In this document: positions 45,047 through 54,970 of the stretch, piece by piece
Layout: each line of letters opens with the position of its first letter
Position numbering within the stretch: position 1 is the stretch's first letter
Origin: Limisphaerales bacterium
GTDB taxonomy: Bacteria > Verrucomicrobiota > Verrucomicrobiia > Limisphaerales > AAA164-E04
NCBI GenBank assembly: GCA_024761205.1
Contig: JAMASS010000031.1
Span: 1-59,547, forward strand
Reading direction: 5' to 3'
Length of the DNA: 59,547 nucleotides
Made by a program: the position numbers and the translations under genes
The notes under the pieces: generated by a model
Told to the model about the DNA's origin: nothing
The model's input: the letters and a program-made list of their open reading frames with translations, nothing else
The model's database searches: none

Positions 45047-46195
45047 CTACTTCCCGAAGGCATATACCGATCCGTCCTCCGAACCGACTATGACCCACCG
45101 ATCGATCACCGCAGGAGAGGCTGTGATCGGTTCTCCAATTTCATAAGACCAGAGCTCCTTACCTTCGTCCAAAGACACGATATAGAGCCGTCCGTCATCC
45201 GACCCAACGACCACCTTGTTTCCTGAAATGACGGCAGAACTGTCGACCTTCCCTCGCGTGGTGAAACTCCACCGCTTCTCACCGGTTTCGCGATTCACAC
45301 AGTGCAGCCGTCGATCCCGACCTCCGAACACCACCCACTCCTTAGTCACAGCTGGCGACGAGTAGTAGGGAAAATTCCGATCCCTAAAGCGCCATTTCAG
45401 TTCAGCCTCGTCAAGATCAACACAGATGAACTCGCTCTCATAGTGACCGACGTACACCCGGCTCCCATCCATCGCAACCGACCCAGCAATATAGGCTCCC
45501 GCCTCAACTTCCTTGACCTTGCTACCATCCGCCAAAGAGATCACATGCAGAAGCGCGTCACAGCCGCCAAACACCGTTTTTCCCTCAGAGACAGCCGGGG
45601 CTCCGTTGATGTAGTTCCCGCTCTCGTACTTCCAAACCAGCTTCCCCGTTTCCGAATCGACACAGTGGAGAAAATAATCGTAGCTGCCCGCCAATATCCA
45701 GACCGCCGAACCATCCGGCGACTTCACCCAATTGGGCGCCCCGAGGATTTGATCCTCCGTCTCGTACTTCCACTTCGGTTCACCGGAAGATCTTGAGAAC
45801 GCATACAAATAGCCATCCCCGGAGCCGACATAAACGGTGCCGCCCAAAACCAGCGGTGACGATTCAATCGGTCCATCCGTCTCCTGCCGCCACTTCTCCT
45901 TACCAAATAGTAGATCCACGGCATAAAGCACACCGTTATCCGCGCCAATATAGACAACCCCGCTGTCAATCGCTGCCGACGATTTGATCGGCTCACCGAT
46001 TTCGAAAGCCCACTTCAAGACAGGCTTTTCCGGAAACGCCGCCGGAGTCACCCCGGATAGCGACGGATTGCCGCGAAACATTGGCCACGATGTCTTGGTC
46101 GCGCACCCAAACTCAGCAATAGAACCCGCCCGAAATCCCAAGAATGCCACAGTCAGCGCGACCACCATTCTCACCGATGCAATATGACTCAACAT
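45047..46195 (-). CDS. PQQ-type beta-propeller protein (BamB-like)
   Basis: A 382-residue protein with about seven PQQ/WD-like blades: AIDSGVVYIGADNGVLYAVD, VLGGTVYVGSGDGYLYAFS and VSGNKVVVGSDDGRLYIVS-type strands, each followed by a Trp (KLVWKYES, EKRWSFTT). A hydrophobic N-terminus and a Cys at residue 31 (EFGCATKT) suggest export, perhaps as a lipoprotein. The fold matches outer-membrane assembly factor BamB and other propellers, but the genomic setting (first of six co-directional genes) differs from BamB clusters. It could be a sensor, an enzyme or a scaffold. ATG 46195 is preceded by a palindrome. Confidence 0.75.
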   Translation of the reverse strand: MLSHIASVRMVVALTVAFLGFRAGSIAEFGCATKTSWPMFRGNPSLSGVTPAAFPEKPVLKWAFEIGEPIKSSAAIDSGVVYIGADNGVLYAVDLLFGKEKWRQETDGPIESSPLVLGGTVYVGSGDGYLYAFSRSSGEPKWKYETEDQILGAPNWVKSPDGSAVWILAGSYDYFLHCVDSETGKLVWKYESGNYINGAPAVSEGKTVFGGCDALLHVISLADGSKVKEVEAGAYIAGSVAMDGSRVYVGHYESEFICVDLDEAELKWRFRDRNFPYYSSPAVTKEWVVFGGRDRRLHCVNRETGEKRWSFTTRGKVDSSAVISGNKVVVGSDDGRLYIVSLDEGKELWSYEIGEPITASPAVIDRWVIVGSEDGSVYAFGK

Positions 46196-46245
46196 ACACC
46201 AAAAACTCGTCGAGACTCTTCCATATCAAGCTTCCCAAAGCAATG

Positions 46246-46267
46246 AAATGATACCTACACGTATCAT
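46246..46267. promoter_or_regulatory. Palindromic operator-like site
   Basis: AATGATAC (46246-46253) and GTATCATT (46260-46267) form a perfect 8-bp inverted repeat with a 6-bp spacer, 51 bp before the ATG of the propeller gene at 46195. A dimeric repressor could bind here. The AT richness around it suits a promoter. It could also be a small hairpin for a leftward transcript. Confidence 0.4.
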
Positions 46268-46792
46268 TTTTCAGAGACAAGCTCGTCTTAGAAAGCAAAC
46301 AAAAAAATAAAACGTAAAAACGGGCCCCGGATTCACCGATGCCCGTCTACAACCAAACCAATACACGCTAACCGCGTCTGAGTAACTGTATCCTATGCCA
46401 GAGAGCACTGACTACTACGGCCACTAAGAGATTCTCATTACAGATTTCGTTCAAAAAAACCTCTACAGTTACGCAAAACAGTTCAAAACCGCGATGAGTT
46501 CCCAAAAAGAATGCCTACCCCATTTATAATCAATCGGCTACGCAAAACCCAAAAACTCGAAACATTGGACCGAAGATTTGAACACCTCTGCCATCAATAA
46601 TTCTGAATGAAGCTGATTTATTCACAGTAAATTCTGGATTTGTCGCCCCGAGCGCAATTTAATCAGCTCCCAACCGGCGGGTTACGGATTCGTATTGAAC
46701 GAATAATCCTGGCCTAAGTTGAGCGTCGACTGAGCCCTTTTCGATCATGGCTCCACCTGGCGCCAATTGATGACGCTGGTCTGGAATATTTC
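46268..46792. other. Divergent intergenic region, AT-rich
   Basis: About 525 bp between divergent genes at 46195 (minus) and 46793 (plus). It is distinctly AT-rich. A weak hairpin lies at about 46322-46346 (CGGGC...GCCCG). No open frame has a family match. It should contain the promoters of both operons. Confidence 0.4.
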
Positions 46793-48169
46793 ATGCGAGT
46801 TACGAATCTAAATCCCCGAGAAGACATCGGAGCCAGCGCTTGGTTCGTCGAGTTAGACGGACACGGCGTCCTCATGGACGCCGGCATCCACCCAAAACTC
46901 ACTGGCAGAGAGAGTCTTCCGCTCTTCAATGTCATCCGCGACAGACACGTCGACGCCATCGCCATCACCCACTGCCATCATGACCACGTTGGTTCGCTCC
47001 CTGTAGCTATCCGTCAGTTTCCGGACGCCCACGTCATGATGTCGGAACTCAGTTATTTCATTGTCGAACGCGTTCTTCACAACTCCGTCAACGTGATGAA
47101 GCGCCAACGAGACGAGATCGGCATCACGGAATATCCCCTCTATAACCATCACGAACTCGACGAGATCGCCTACCTCTTTCAAGGCTACAAATACAACCGT
47201 GAAATCGAGTGGGCATCGCCAACCAAATCCACGGTCCGAAGCATGTCGCCAACCCTAGAGTTTTGTGATGCCGGCCATGCGCTTGGATCATCCGGTCTCA
47301 TGATCCGCGGTGAGAAGGAGACTATTTTCTACACCGGAGATGTTTCCTTTGGTGATCAAACAATTCTCAAAGGCGCCCGTTTCGAAGACATCAAAGCCGA
47401 TGTCCTGATTCTCGAAACCACACGCGGCAACCGCGATGTCCCAGCAGGCTTCAGCCGACACGATGAAACATTGAGACTTTCCGCCGCCATTGAGGAGGTG
47501 ATGGAACGACGTGGCTGTGTCCTCATTCCGACGTTCGCTCTCGGTCGGACTCAAGAGATTCTCGCCTTACTAGCGATCATGATGCGAGAAGGGAAGCTCC
47601 GAAAACAACCCGTCTACATCGGCGGACTCGGACGCGTCTTTACAGAAATCTATGACCTCGAAGCTCGTCGCGCCCATCGCAATCACAGCAACCTCAGCCT
47701 CCACGAAAGCCTTGATCTGATCGTCCTTGATCGGAAACAGCAGGATGCCATGAAATTGAAAGGTGGACGGCTGTTCGTCCTCACTGCAGGAATGATGACC
47801 GAGCAAACACCGTCCCACGAATTGGCAATGCGCATGATCAAGGACGAAAAGCAAGCCATCTTCTTCGTCGGCTACGCAGACCCCGAGACCCCGGCCGGTA
47901 GGCTCCGAGCCGCCGGTCATGGCGAAACCTTTCACTTCAGCCAATCCGCTGGCGAACTCACACGTCGCTGTGATCTCCAAGAGTTCGATCTCACGGCCCA
48001 TGCTAATCGTGACGAGCTGCTGAACTTCGTCGGCCAAGTCTCGCCCCACACCGTCATTCTGGCCCACGGTGACGCCGATTCGCGAGCATGGTTTGAAGTG
48101 CAAATCAAAACACGCCACCCTAAAATCAACTTGCTGCAACCCGGTCCCGGAGAAGCCGTCGACATCTGA
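46793..48169 (+). CDS. Beta-CASP metallo-beta-lactamase nuclease
   Basis: A 458-residue metallo-beta-lactamase-fold protein of the beta-CASP group (RNase J/CPSF-like). The zinc motif HCHHDH is at residues 60-65. Further active-site pieces are FCDAGHALGSSGLMI, TIFYTGDVSFGDQ, PTFALGRTQEIL and a C-terminal HGDADS. Such proteins process RNA as exo- or endonucleases in the cytoplasm. Start at ATG 46793; the stop is 42 bp before the protease gene, so they may be co-transcribed. Confidence 0.88.
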   Translation: MRVTNLNPREDIGASAWFVELDGHGVLMDAGIHPKLTGRESLPLFNVIRDRHVDAIAITHCHHDHVGSLPVAIRQFPDAHVMMSELSYFIVERVLHNSVNVMKRQRDEIGITEYPLYNHHELDEIAYLFQGYKYNREIEWASPTKSTVRSMSPTLEFCDAGHALGSSGLMIRGEKETIFYTGDVSFGDQTILKGARFEDIKADVLILETTRGNRDVPAGFSRHDETLRLSAAIEEVMERRGCVLIPTFALGRTQEILALLAIMMREGKLRKQPVYIGGLGRVFTEIYDLEARRAHRNHSNLSLHESLDLIVLDRKQQDAMKLKGGRLFVLTAGMMTEQTPSHELAMRMIKDEKQAIFFVGYADPETPAGRLRAAGHGETFHFSQSAGELTRRCDLQEFDLTAHANRDELLNFVGQVSPHTVILAHGDADSRAWFEVQIKTRHPKINLLQPGPGEAVDI

Positions 48170-48211
48170 ACCACCCCCTATGACCCAAAAGAGTTCCACC
48201 TAAAATCGCTC

Positions 48212-48844
48212 ATGTTAAGGTTCCGATTATTTGGATTTCCAGTCACCGTCGACTGGATGTTTTGGCTCACATGCTTCCTCCTCGGAGGCGGTCTTTCCAT
48301 GAGAACCGCAGCCGATCTCCCCCAAATCATGTTGTGGGCCATCACCGCCTTTTTCTCTATCCTGATCCATGAACTTGGCCATGCGTACATGGGGCGGAAG
48401 TATGGTGCCATTCCGACGATCCACCTTCACGGCCTTGGCGGTCTCACCGTCCTTCCGGGCGCCAAGTTTTCCCGCAAACAACACATTGCCGTCACGGCCG
48501 CAGGCCCCGCCGCCAGCTTTGCTCTAGGCTACGCCACGCTAGTATTCACGTGGGTGATTGAGCCGGCGACGCCGGCGGGATTTTTGCTGACCAAGTTCCT
48601 GCTCTGGATCAACTTCTTTTGGACTTTCATCAATCTGTTGCCGGTCCTGCCTCTGGACGGTGGACAGATCACCAGAGATTTACTCGGTCCCGACCGGAGG
48701 GAAATCACCCGCTGGATCGGCGTGATTTTCGCGGCCGCCGTTGCCGGGTGGGCCTTCTGGGTTGGTCAACCGTTTCTTGGAATCATGCTAGCCTACCTGG
48801 CCTTCCTCAATTATCAACAGCAGAACACTACGCTCCCACACTAG
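48212..48844 (+). CDS. Site-2 protease family (M50) membrane peptidase
   Basis: A 210-residue multi-spanning protein with the zinc motif HELGH (53-57) inside the second or third membrane helix and LPVLPLDGG (about 146-154), which supplies the remaining metal ligand. About five hydrophobic helices are visible. Site-2 proteases cut membrane-bound regulators or signal peptides. It follows the beta-CASP gene by 42 bp. No PDZ domain, so it belongs to the small, PDZ-free subgroup. The target protein is unknown. Confidence 0.88.
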   Translation: MLRFRLFGFPVTVDWMFWLTCFLLGGGLSMRTAADLPQIMLWAITAFFSILIHELGHAYMGRKYGAIPTIHLHGLGGLTVLPGAKFSRKQHIAVTAAGPAASFALGYATLVFTWVIEPATPAGFLLTKFLLWINFFWTFINLLPVLPLDGGQITRDLLGPDRREITRWIGVIFAAAVAGWAFWVGQPFLGIMLAYLAFLNYQQQNTTLPH

Positions 48845-49112
48845 TCGGAGCCAACCGCGTGAGTAAGCATCCTTTTTGAGGCATCGGGATGATTCTAAGC
48901 AGTGAGATGGGGCGAAACGGAATTTCGGATTCGCCCAGGCATCCCGTCTGCGCTATCCAACCTCCAGAGCCCAGCGGGAAGGAAGACGGCTCGAGGGACT
49001 CTCGCTCCACCTCCCTGTGAGATGGAATTACTCCCGCCGCCTGTTGCATCTCGAGAAACAGTCCATTAAAGTCGGGCAAGTTTCATTGCATCCCCTCAAC
49101 CGAAGATAACTC

Positions 49113-50528
49113 GTGATCTATCGACTCCTAACTCTCTGGCTCATGCTGTGCGGTTGCCTCGCTCAATCCGCCCAGCGTCCCAATATCCTGCTTATTTCCA
49201 TTGACGATCTCAATGACTGGGTCGGCTGTTTGGGTGGACACCCTCAGGCCTTAACCCCGAACATTGATAGGCTCGCCCGGAGAGGCACCCTTTTCACGAA
49301 CGCCCACTGCCAATCGCCGGTTTGTAATCCTTCACGCGCCAGCATGCTCACCGGACGCTATCCGCATTCGACCGGCATCTATTTCCTGAGTCCGCCACTG
49401 ACAGTTGCGCCTGCACTCAAGAACGTGCTGACCCTACCTGAGTACTTTGCCAAGCACGGCTACCATACCCTGGCTGTAGGCAAGATTTTTCACGGCAACG
49501 ACAAACGATTCTTCCATGAGTACGGGGGCAATAACGGAGGATTCGGACCACGCCCCAAGAAGAAAATCTCCCAGCCACACGGTCACCCATTGTGGGATTG
49601 GGGCGTCTTTCCCGACTCAGATGACAAAATGCCTGACATGATCGCCGCAAAGTGGGCCATCAATAAACTCAATCAAGACCACAACCAACCGTTCCTGCTA
49701 GGTGTCGGGTTCTATCGGCCGCATGTCCCAATGTTCGCCACCCAAGAGTGGTTCGACCGCCATCCACGGGAAACGATTCAGCTGCCCCTCGTCAAAGATG
49801 ATGATCGCAATGATCTCAGCCAGTACGCCATCAACTTAACAAATCTAGAGCACGTGGCGCCCAAACACGAATGGATAAAAACCGCCGGTGAGTGGGATCA
49901 AGCGGTCCAGGCCTATCTTGCTTCCGTCACCTTTGTGGATCACTGTCTCGGCTTGGTCCTTGATGCTCTCGATGCTGGTCCGCATGCTAGGAACACCATC
50001 ATTGTTCTCTTCTCGGATCACGGATTTCATCTCGGGGAAAAACAACGTTGGGCCAAACGCAGTCTCTGGGAAGACGGCACCCGCGTGCCGCTCATCATCT
50101 CAGCCCCGGGTTACACTGCAAGCCAACGATGTCCTCGCCCTGCCGAGCTGTTGGATATCTTTCCGACGCTTCTGGATCTCGCCGGCCTGGAGCCTGATGA
50201 AAACCAAGAAGGACAGAGCCTTGTCCCCCTAATGCAAAATCCGATCGCCACCTGGAACCATCCAGCCATCACCAGTTTCGGTCCGGGAAACTATTCCGTC
50301 CGGTCTACCCGCTATCGATTAATTCAATATGCCGACAGCTCCCGAGAATTCTACGATCACCAAAACGATCGCCACGAGTGGACCAACCTCTCACAAAACC
50401 CTGAGCTAAAAGACCTGATTACCAAACACGCCGCCCACATCCCTGCAAAAGAACATGACCTTCTCTCGGGCAACTCCACCGGCCACAAAGCCTTCGATGC
50501 AGCCAATCAAAGACTCGCTGGCCGATAA
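49113..50528 (+). CDS. Secreted sulfatase (iduronate-2-sulfatase-like)
   Basis: A 471-residue type I sulfatase. A short signal segment (residues 4-21, LLTLWLMLCGCLAQSAQ) precedes NILLISIDDLNDWVGCLGG with the metal-binding Asp pair (31-32). CNPSRASMLTG (71-81) is the formylglycine signature CxPSR, so Cys71 should be matured to formylglycine. Later metal and substrate residues are in GFYRPHVPMF, FSDHGFHLGE and KRSLWEDGTRVPL. Such enzymes hydrolyse sulfate esters on polysaccharides. The start is GTG 49113. No sulfatase-maturase is nearby. Confidence 0.92.
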   Translation: MIYRLLTLWLMLCGCLAQSAQRPNILLISIDDLNDWVGCLGGHPQALTPNIDRLARRGTLFTNAHCQSPVCNPSRASMLTGRYPHSTGIYFLSPPLTVAPALKNVLTLPEYFAKHGYHTLAVGKIFHGNDKRFFHEYGGNNGGFGPRPKKKISQPHGHPLWDWGVFPDSDDKMPDMIAAKWAINKLNQDHNQPFLLGVGFYRPHVPMFATQEWFDRHPRETIQLPLVKDDDRNDLSQYAINLTNLEHVAPKHEWIKTAGEWDQAVQAYLASVTFVDHCLGLVLDALDAGPHARNTIIVLFSDHGFHLGEKQRWAKRSLWEDGTRVPLIISAPGYTASQRCPRPAELLDIFPTLLDLAGLEPDENQEGQSLVPLMQNPIATWNHPAITSFGPGNYSVRSTRYRLIQYADSSREFYDHQNDRHEWTNLSQNPELKDLITKHAAHIPAKEHDLLSGNSTGHKAFDAANQRLAGR

Positions 50529-50610
50529 GTCCTTCTGCAAGAGCTGCAGACCTCAAAAAATTCGCGACCTATCCTCCCCATCTCCGTTTCCTCCGTTCAA
50601 AAAACCCCAA

Positions 50611-50736
50611 TGGAACTCTGGGATTGACCAAGCCAGCCAACTTCCTCCCCTTCAGTAGCAGGCTAAGAATCCTATGAACCACTCAACAACAAAGGAAATG
50701 CCGCCCGTGGCAAACACTGGTTTCAGCGTCACGGCG
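50611..50736 (+). repeat. Left copy of moxR-start direct repeat
   Basis: This stretch is an imperfect copy of the sequence at 52886-53008, in the same orientation, including an identical 20-bp core GGCTAAGAATCCTATGAACC at 50661-50680 (52933-52952 on the right). It carries a mock moxR start (MNHSTTKEMPPVANTGF versus MNQSTTEEMLCVASIG), but the frame leads nowhere. It ends where the module gene at 50729 terminates. The repeat is about 85% identical by eye. Confidence 0.85.
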
Positions 50737-51901
50737 TTCCCTTTGGCAGCGGCGTAGGAGGGTCGGACCGGTCGATCCACCAACCAGGGCGACGGTCTTC
50801 GGGGGAGCCCTCCGTTTCCAGGTAGCTTTGAATTTCCTGGGGCGTGGGAATGATAACCTCCCCGTTGGCGCTGCGCTTGAGGGGACCCGGTGGCCTTCCG
50901 GCGAGACCACAAAGGCGAAATAGCCGTCGCCCTCGTAGGAAAGACCGGATTCCTCTCGGTGTCGAGCAGCACATTGCCCTCGCCGACGCTGACTTTGCGC
51001 GACAGCTGTTCGACCATTTCGCAAGCCGTCCAACGCCGATCCCAGTCCTCCCAAGCCGCTTGCCAGCCCGGACGAATCACCAAAGGCGAATCGCCCAACT
51101 CCAATTCATCTCCATAATCGATATTGTAGCAAAAAGGATCATTCACTTCCAAAGTGTCCATACCGGGAATCTCGTTGATGATCCGATCCCGCAGGGCCCT
51201 CGCCTCTGCCTCCGGCATCACTTCCTTGTCCGGCCACACCCGTTCCGCATGGAGGAAATAAATGATGCTCTCCCTTTCAGCGTCGGCGGCTTCCTTCACC
51301 GTCTGGTATCTCCTCAATCGATAGTCATACCACTTGGCTGACGGCTTCGGGATCCTCCTGCAGGATGCCCATCAGCCGGTGATACTCCCAAAGATTACGG
51401 AAGATGTTCCCCGCTTCCACGAGATTGTTACCACGGCCGTGTTCTTCAAGGAGGCGGTAGAGCTGCTCGAATTGTGGAGTGAAGCGCAGGTCATTCTCGA
51501 AGAAGTCTTTCAGGAAGCCGTGATTTTCCACCACCACGGGATGGGCGGAAGGACTGTCCAGAATCTCTTGGGTGATCACCACCTCCGGGTCGGTGACGGG
51601 CTTCCAGGGGAAGTTGGCCTTCCAATGCTCTATGCGTGCTTTTTCTGCCGCCGCCGCCTTCACCTGTTCGGCGACCAGCAAACGTTCGTAGGCCGTCAGA
51701 GGGCTCCGGTTCTTCCTCGAACAGGCCGGTCGCCACCACCGCTACGCGGGTGACCAGACCTCGGATGGGTTTGGGCGGTTCGTCGTCCTCTGGCGACCAA
51801 CCCCAATAACGAAACAAGCAAAAGACCAAAACGGGGCCGATCAATACGCCTGTCAAACGCGGCCAGAAATAATCCTCCAATCCCGATCTTTTGTCGCTCA
51901 T
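50729..51901 (-). pseudogene. Frameshifted hypothetical membrane protein, module gene 2
   Basis: Starting at ATG 51901, one base before the end of the upstream gene (TGATG overlap), the first frame has a membrane segment (about 13-32, LTGVLIGPVLVFCLFRYWGW) and then an acidic region EDDEPPKPIRG. Frame changes near 51695, 51340, 50935 and 50885 join AYERLLVAEQVKAAAAEKAR, KWYDYRLRRYQTVKEAADAE, SYEGDGYFAFVVSPEGH and NGEVIIPTPQEIQSYLE to the stop at 50729-50731. Restored, it would encode about 390 residues. No known family was recognised. Either it decays as a pseudogene or there are assembly errors; its flanks being direct repeats favours decay. Confidence 0.6.
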
Positions 51902-52871
51902 CACCACCAAACCCTTTGCTTTAGCACCCAAACCTTGTAATCCAGGTCATGATTCAGCGTCACAACGTTCCCGCTGGGATCGGTAGCAGTGGTACCGGCC
52001 GGCAGCGTCCGCTTCTCTTTGCCCCAATACATCGTGCTGTTGTTATAGTTGACTGTAGTGCTGTCCAGCCGGGTGTTAGTCCACGTCAGTTTCACTCTTT
52101 TGTAATCATCTCGGGTAGCCAGCATATTCTTTTCTGCCTTTTGTGAAGGAAACCGTCGAATGTATCGCCAATTGCCGGCGCCTCGGTAGTGCATGTCGGA
52201 GAGACGATACGAGACCATCGGCGTGTAACCGGGGTCGCCGTTTTTAGCCAACTCATCGTCGGCACCCGGACGGATCTTGGAGTCGAACGCATGCATGAGA
52301 TTGACATCCTCGGCATAGCCGGAAACCAGGTAATAACCGGCTTTCGTGTCATTCGGACCCGCCCAGCGACCAGTCATATATTGCGAAAAATCGCCCTGAT
52401 AGGATGCGCCGTAATAGTGATTGGGGCAGAGGTCATCATGTATCCCTCGGCATCCGCACCCCAAGAGATAATGCTCACCCAGATATCGTAACGCTCGTAA
52501 TCCACTTCCTTGCCGCTGTAAGTGAACGAATCCTCATAAAACCTCATACTGTTCCCCCAGCTGAAGTAATGGCTTCTGTGGTCGTCGATCACCAGAGAGG
52601 CGGTGGCCTCGATCTTGCCGGGCTTGCGGGTAGCTTCTTGATAAGCCCATCGGCTGAGGCCAACAATAATTGAGCCCGCCACACTAGCCCCGATGGCAAG
52701 CAGCCAGCCCGTTAATGTAACAGCAGCCATCAAGGTGCTTGGGACAGTGAGAAACAATCCTATCAAAACCCCCGCTGTGAATTTCAAGCATGCTCCCATA
52801 GCATATAAGGACCTACTTTCAAGACAGAGGACATCAATCTGAAAAAAGGGCGGCCTTTCCTGCTTCGGCAT
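51901..52871 (-). pseudogene. Frameshifted hypothetical membrane protein, module gene 1
   Basis: Two frames join into one protein. The first, from ATG 52871 or 52799, has two hydrophobic segments (TAGVLIGLFLTVPSTLM and LTGWLLAIGASVAGSIIV) and continues IEATASLVIDDHRSHYFSWG to GADAEGYMMTSAP. The second, out of frame near 52430, reads NHYYGASYQGDF and YLVSGYAEDVNLMHAFDSKI down to a TGA at 51901. The protein is about 320 residues and probably membrane-bound with a large outer part. I know no family for it. It is translationally coupled to module gene 2. Confidence 0.55.
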
Positions 52872-52945
52872 ATCAATCAGATCATGGGAAACTCTGGGGT
52901 TGACCAACTCAACTTCCTCCTCTTCAGTAGCGGGCTAAGAATCCT

Positions 52946-54016
<1,071 letters not shown>

Positions 54017-54017
54017 G

Positions 54018-54926
54018 GTGGCCGCCGACAATCAGAAGTCCTTAATCGATTCCCGTGTGGTGTCACGCCTGATGGCCCAACCACTGTGCTCCCGCCACGC
54101 AATGGAAGGGACAGTGTCGGGACTCCACAAGAGCCCTCATCGTGGTTCCAGCGTCGAGTTCGCCGAGTATCGCCAATATGTCCCAGGTGACGATCTGCGA
54201 CGATTGGATTGGCGTGTCCTCGCCCGGACGGATCGCTACTACCTTAAAGAATTTGAGGCCGAGACCAATCTCCGAGCCTACTTCGCCCTGGATCTCAGCG
54301 GTTCGATGCAATTCGGAAGCGACGGATCGACAAAACTCGCCTACGCTCAAAAACTCCTGGCGACCCTAGCCTACCTGGTCATTCGCCAGGGCGATGCTGC
54401 AGGGTTGCTGGGCATCGGAAGCAAGACCGTCTTCGACTTGCCGCCTCGACGGAACCCCGCACACCTTCAGCTGCTCCTTGATTCACTGCCGACGTTGAAA
54501 TCCGGGGGCGGCACTGGACTAGTTGTCGGTTTGCACGAACTCGCGGAAATGGCGCGGCGCCGAGCACTAGTGATCGCTTTCTCCGATTGTTTCTGCGACG
54601 TCGACGAACTCATGGCCGTCCTGCAGCATCTCTGCTTCGAACGGCATGATGTCGTCATCTTTCACATCCTGGACCCACAGGAGATCAGTTTTAAGTTTGA
54701 TCGGCCGCTTCGCTTCATTGACCTCGAAGGCCTCACCAGCCTGGTAACCGAACCGTCCGTGATTCGGGACGAGTATCTGCGCCATTTCCGACAATTCATG
54801 GAGACCCTGCAGAAAGGATGCCGAGAGTTCAGCATCGACTACCGCCGAGTGCTGACCACCGACAACTACGAAACTGTTTTAGCCGATTTCCTGATCGAAC
54901 GATCGAGAATGGTGGCCAATAGGTGA
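54018..54926 (+). CDS. DUF58 protein with VWA-like fold
   Basis: A 302-residue protein. The DUF58 signature appears as EFAEYRQYVPGDDLRRLDWR and RTDRYYLKEFEAETN. A MIDAS-type DxSxS is found in ALDLSGSMQFG. Members accompany MoxR ATPases and are thought to act at the membrane in complex assembly or stress resistance. The GTG at 54018, 1 bp after the moxR stop, was chosen because the frame's earlier part (from 53979) overlaps moxR. Four genes form one operon. Confidence 0.9.
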   Translation: MAADNQKSLIDSRVVSRLMAQPLCSRHAMEGTVSGLHKSPHRGSSVEFAEYRQYVPGDDLRRLDWRVLARTDRYYLKEFEAETNLRAYFALDLSGSMQFGSDGSTKLAYAQKLLATLAYLVIRQGDAAGLLGIGSKTVFDLPPRRNPAHLQLLLDSLPTLKSGGGTGLVVGLHELAEMARRRALVIAFSDCFCDVDELMAVLQHLCFERHDVVIFHILDPQEISFKFDRPLRFIDLEGLTSLVTEPSVIRDEYLRHFRQFMETLQKGCREFSIDYRRVLTTDNYETVLADFLIERSRMVANR

Positions 54927-54970
54927 TGCTCTCCGAGTCTCTAGTATTGGCACCGTAACCCCACCGCAGC

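Noticed and set aside
39935-46195. A standard aryl-polyene or xanthomonadin-type cluster
   Set aside because: Ketosynthases, acyl carrier proteins, dehydratases and acyltransferases are all missing.
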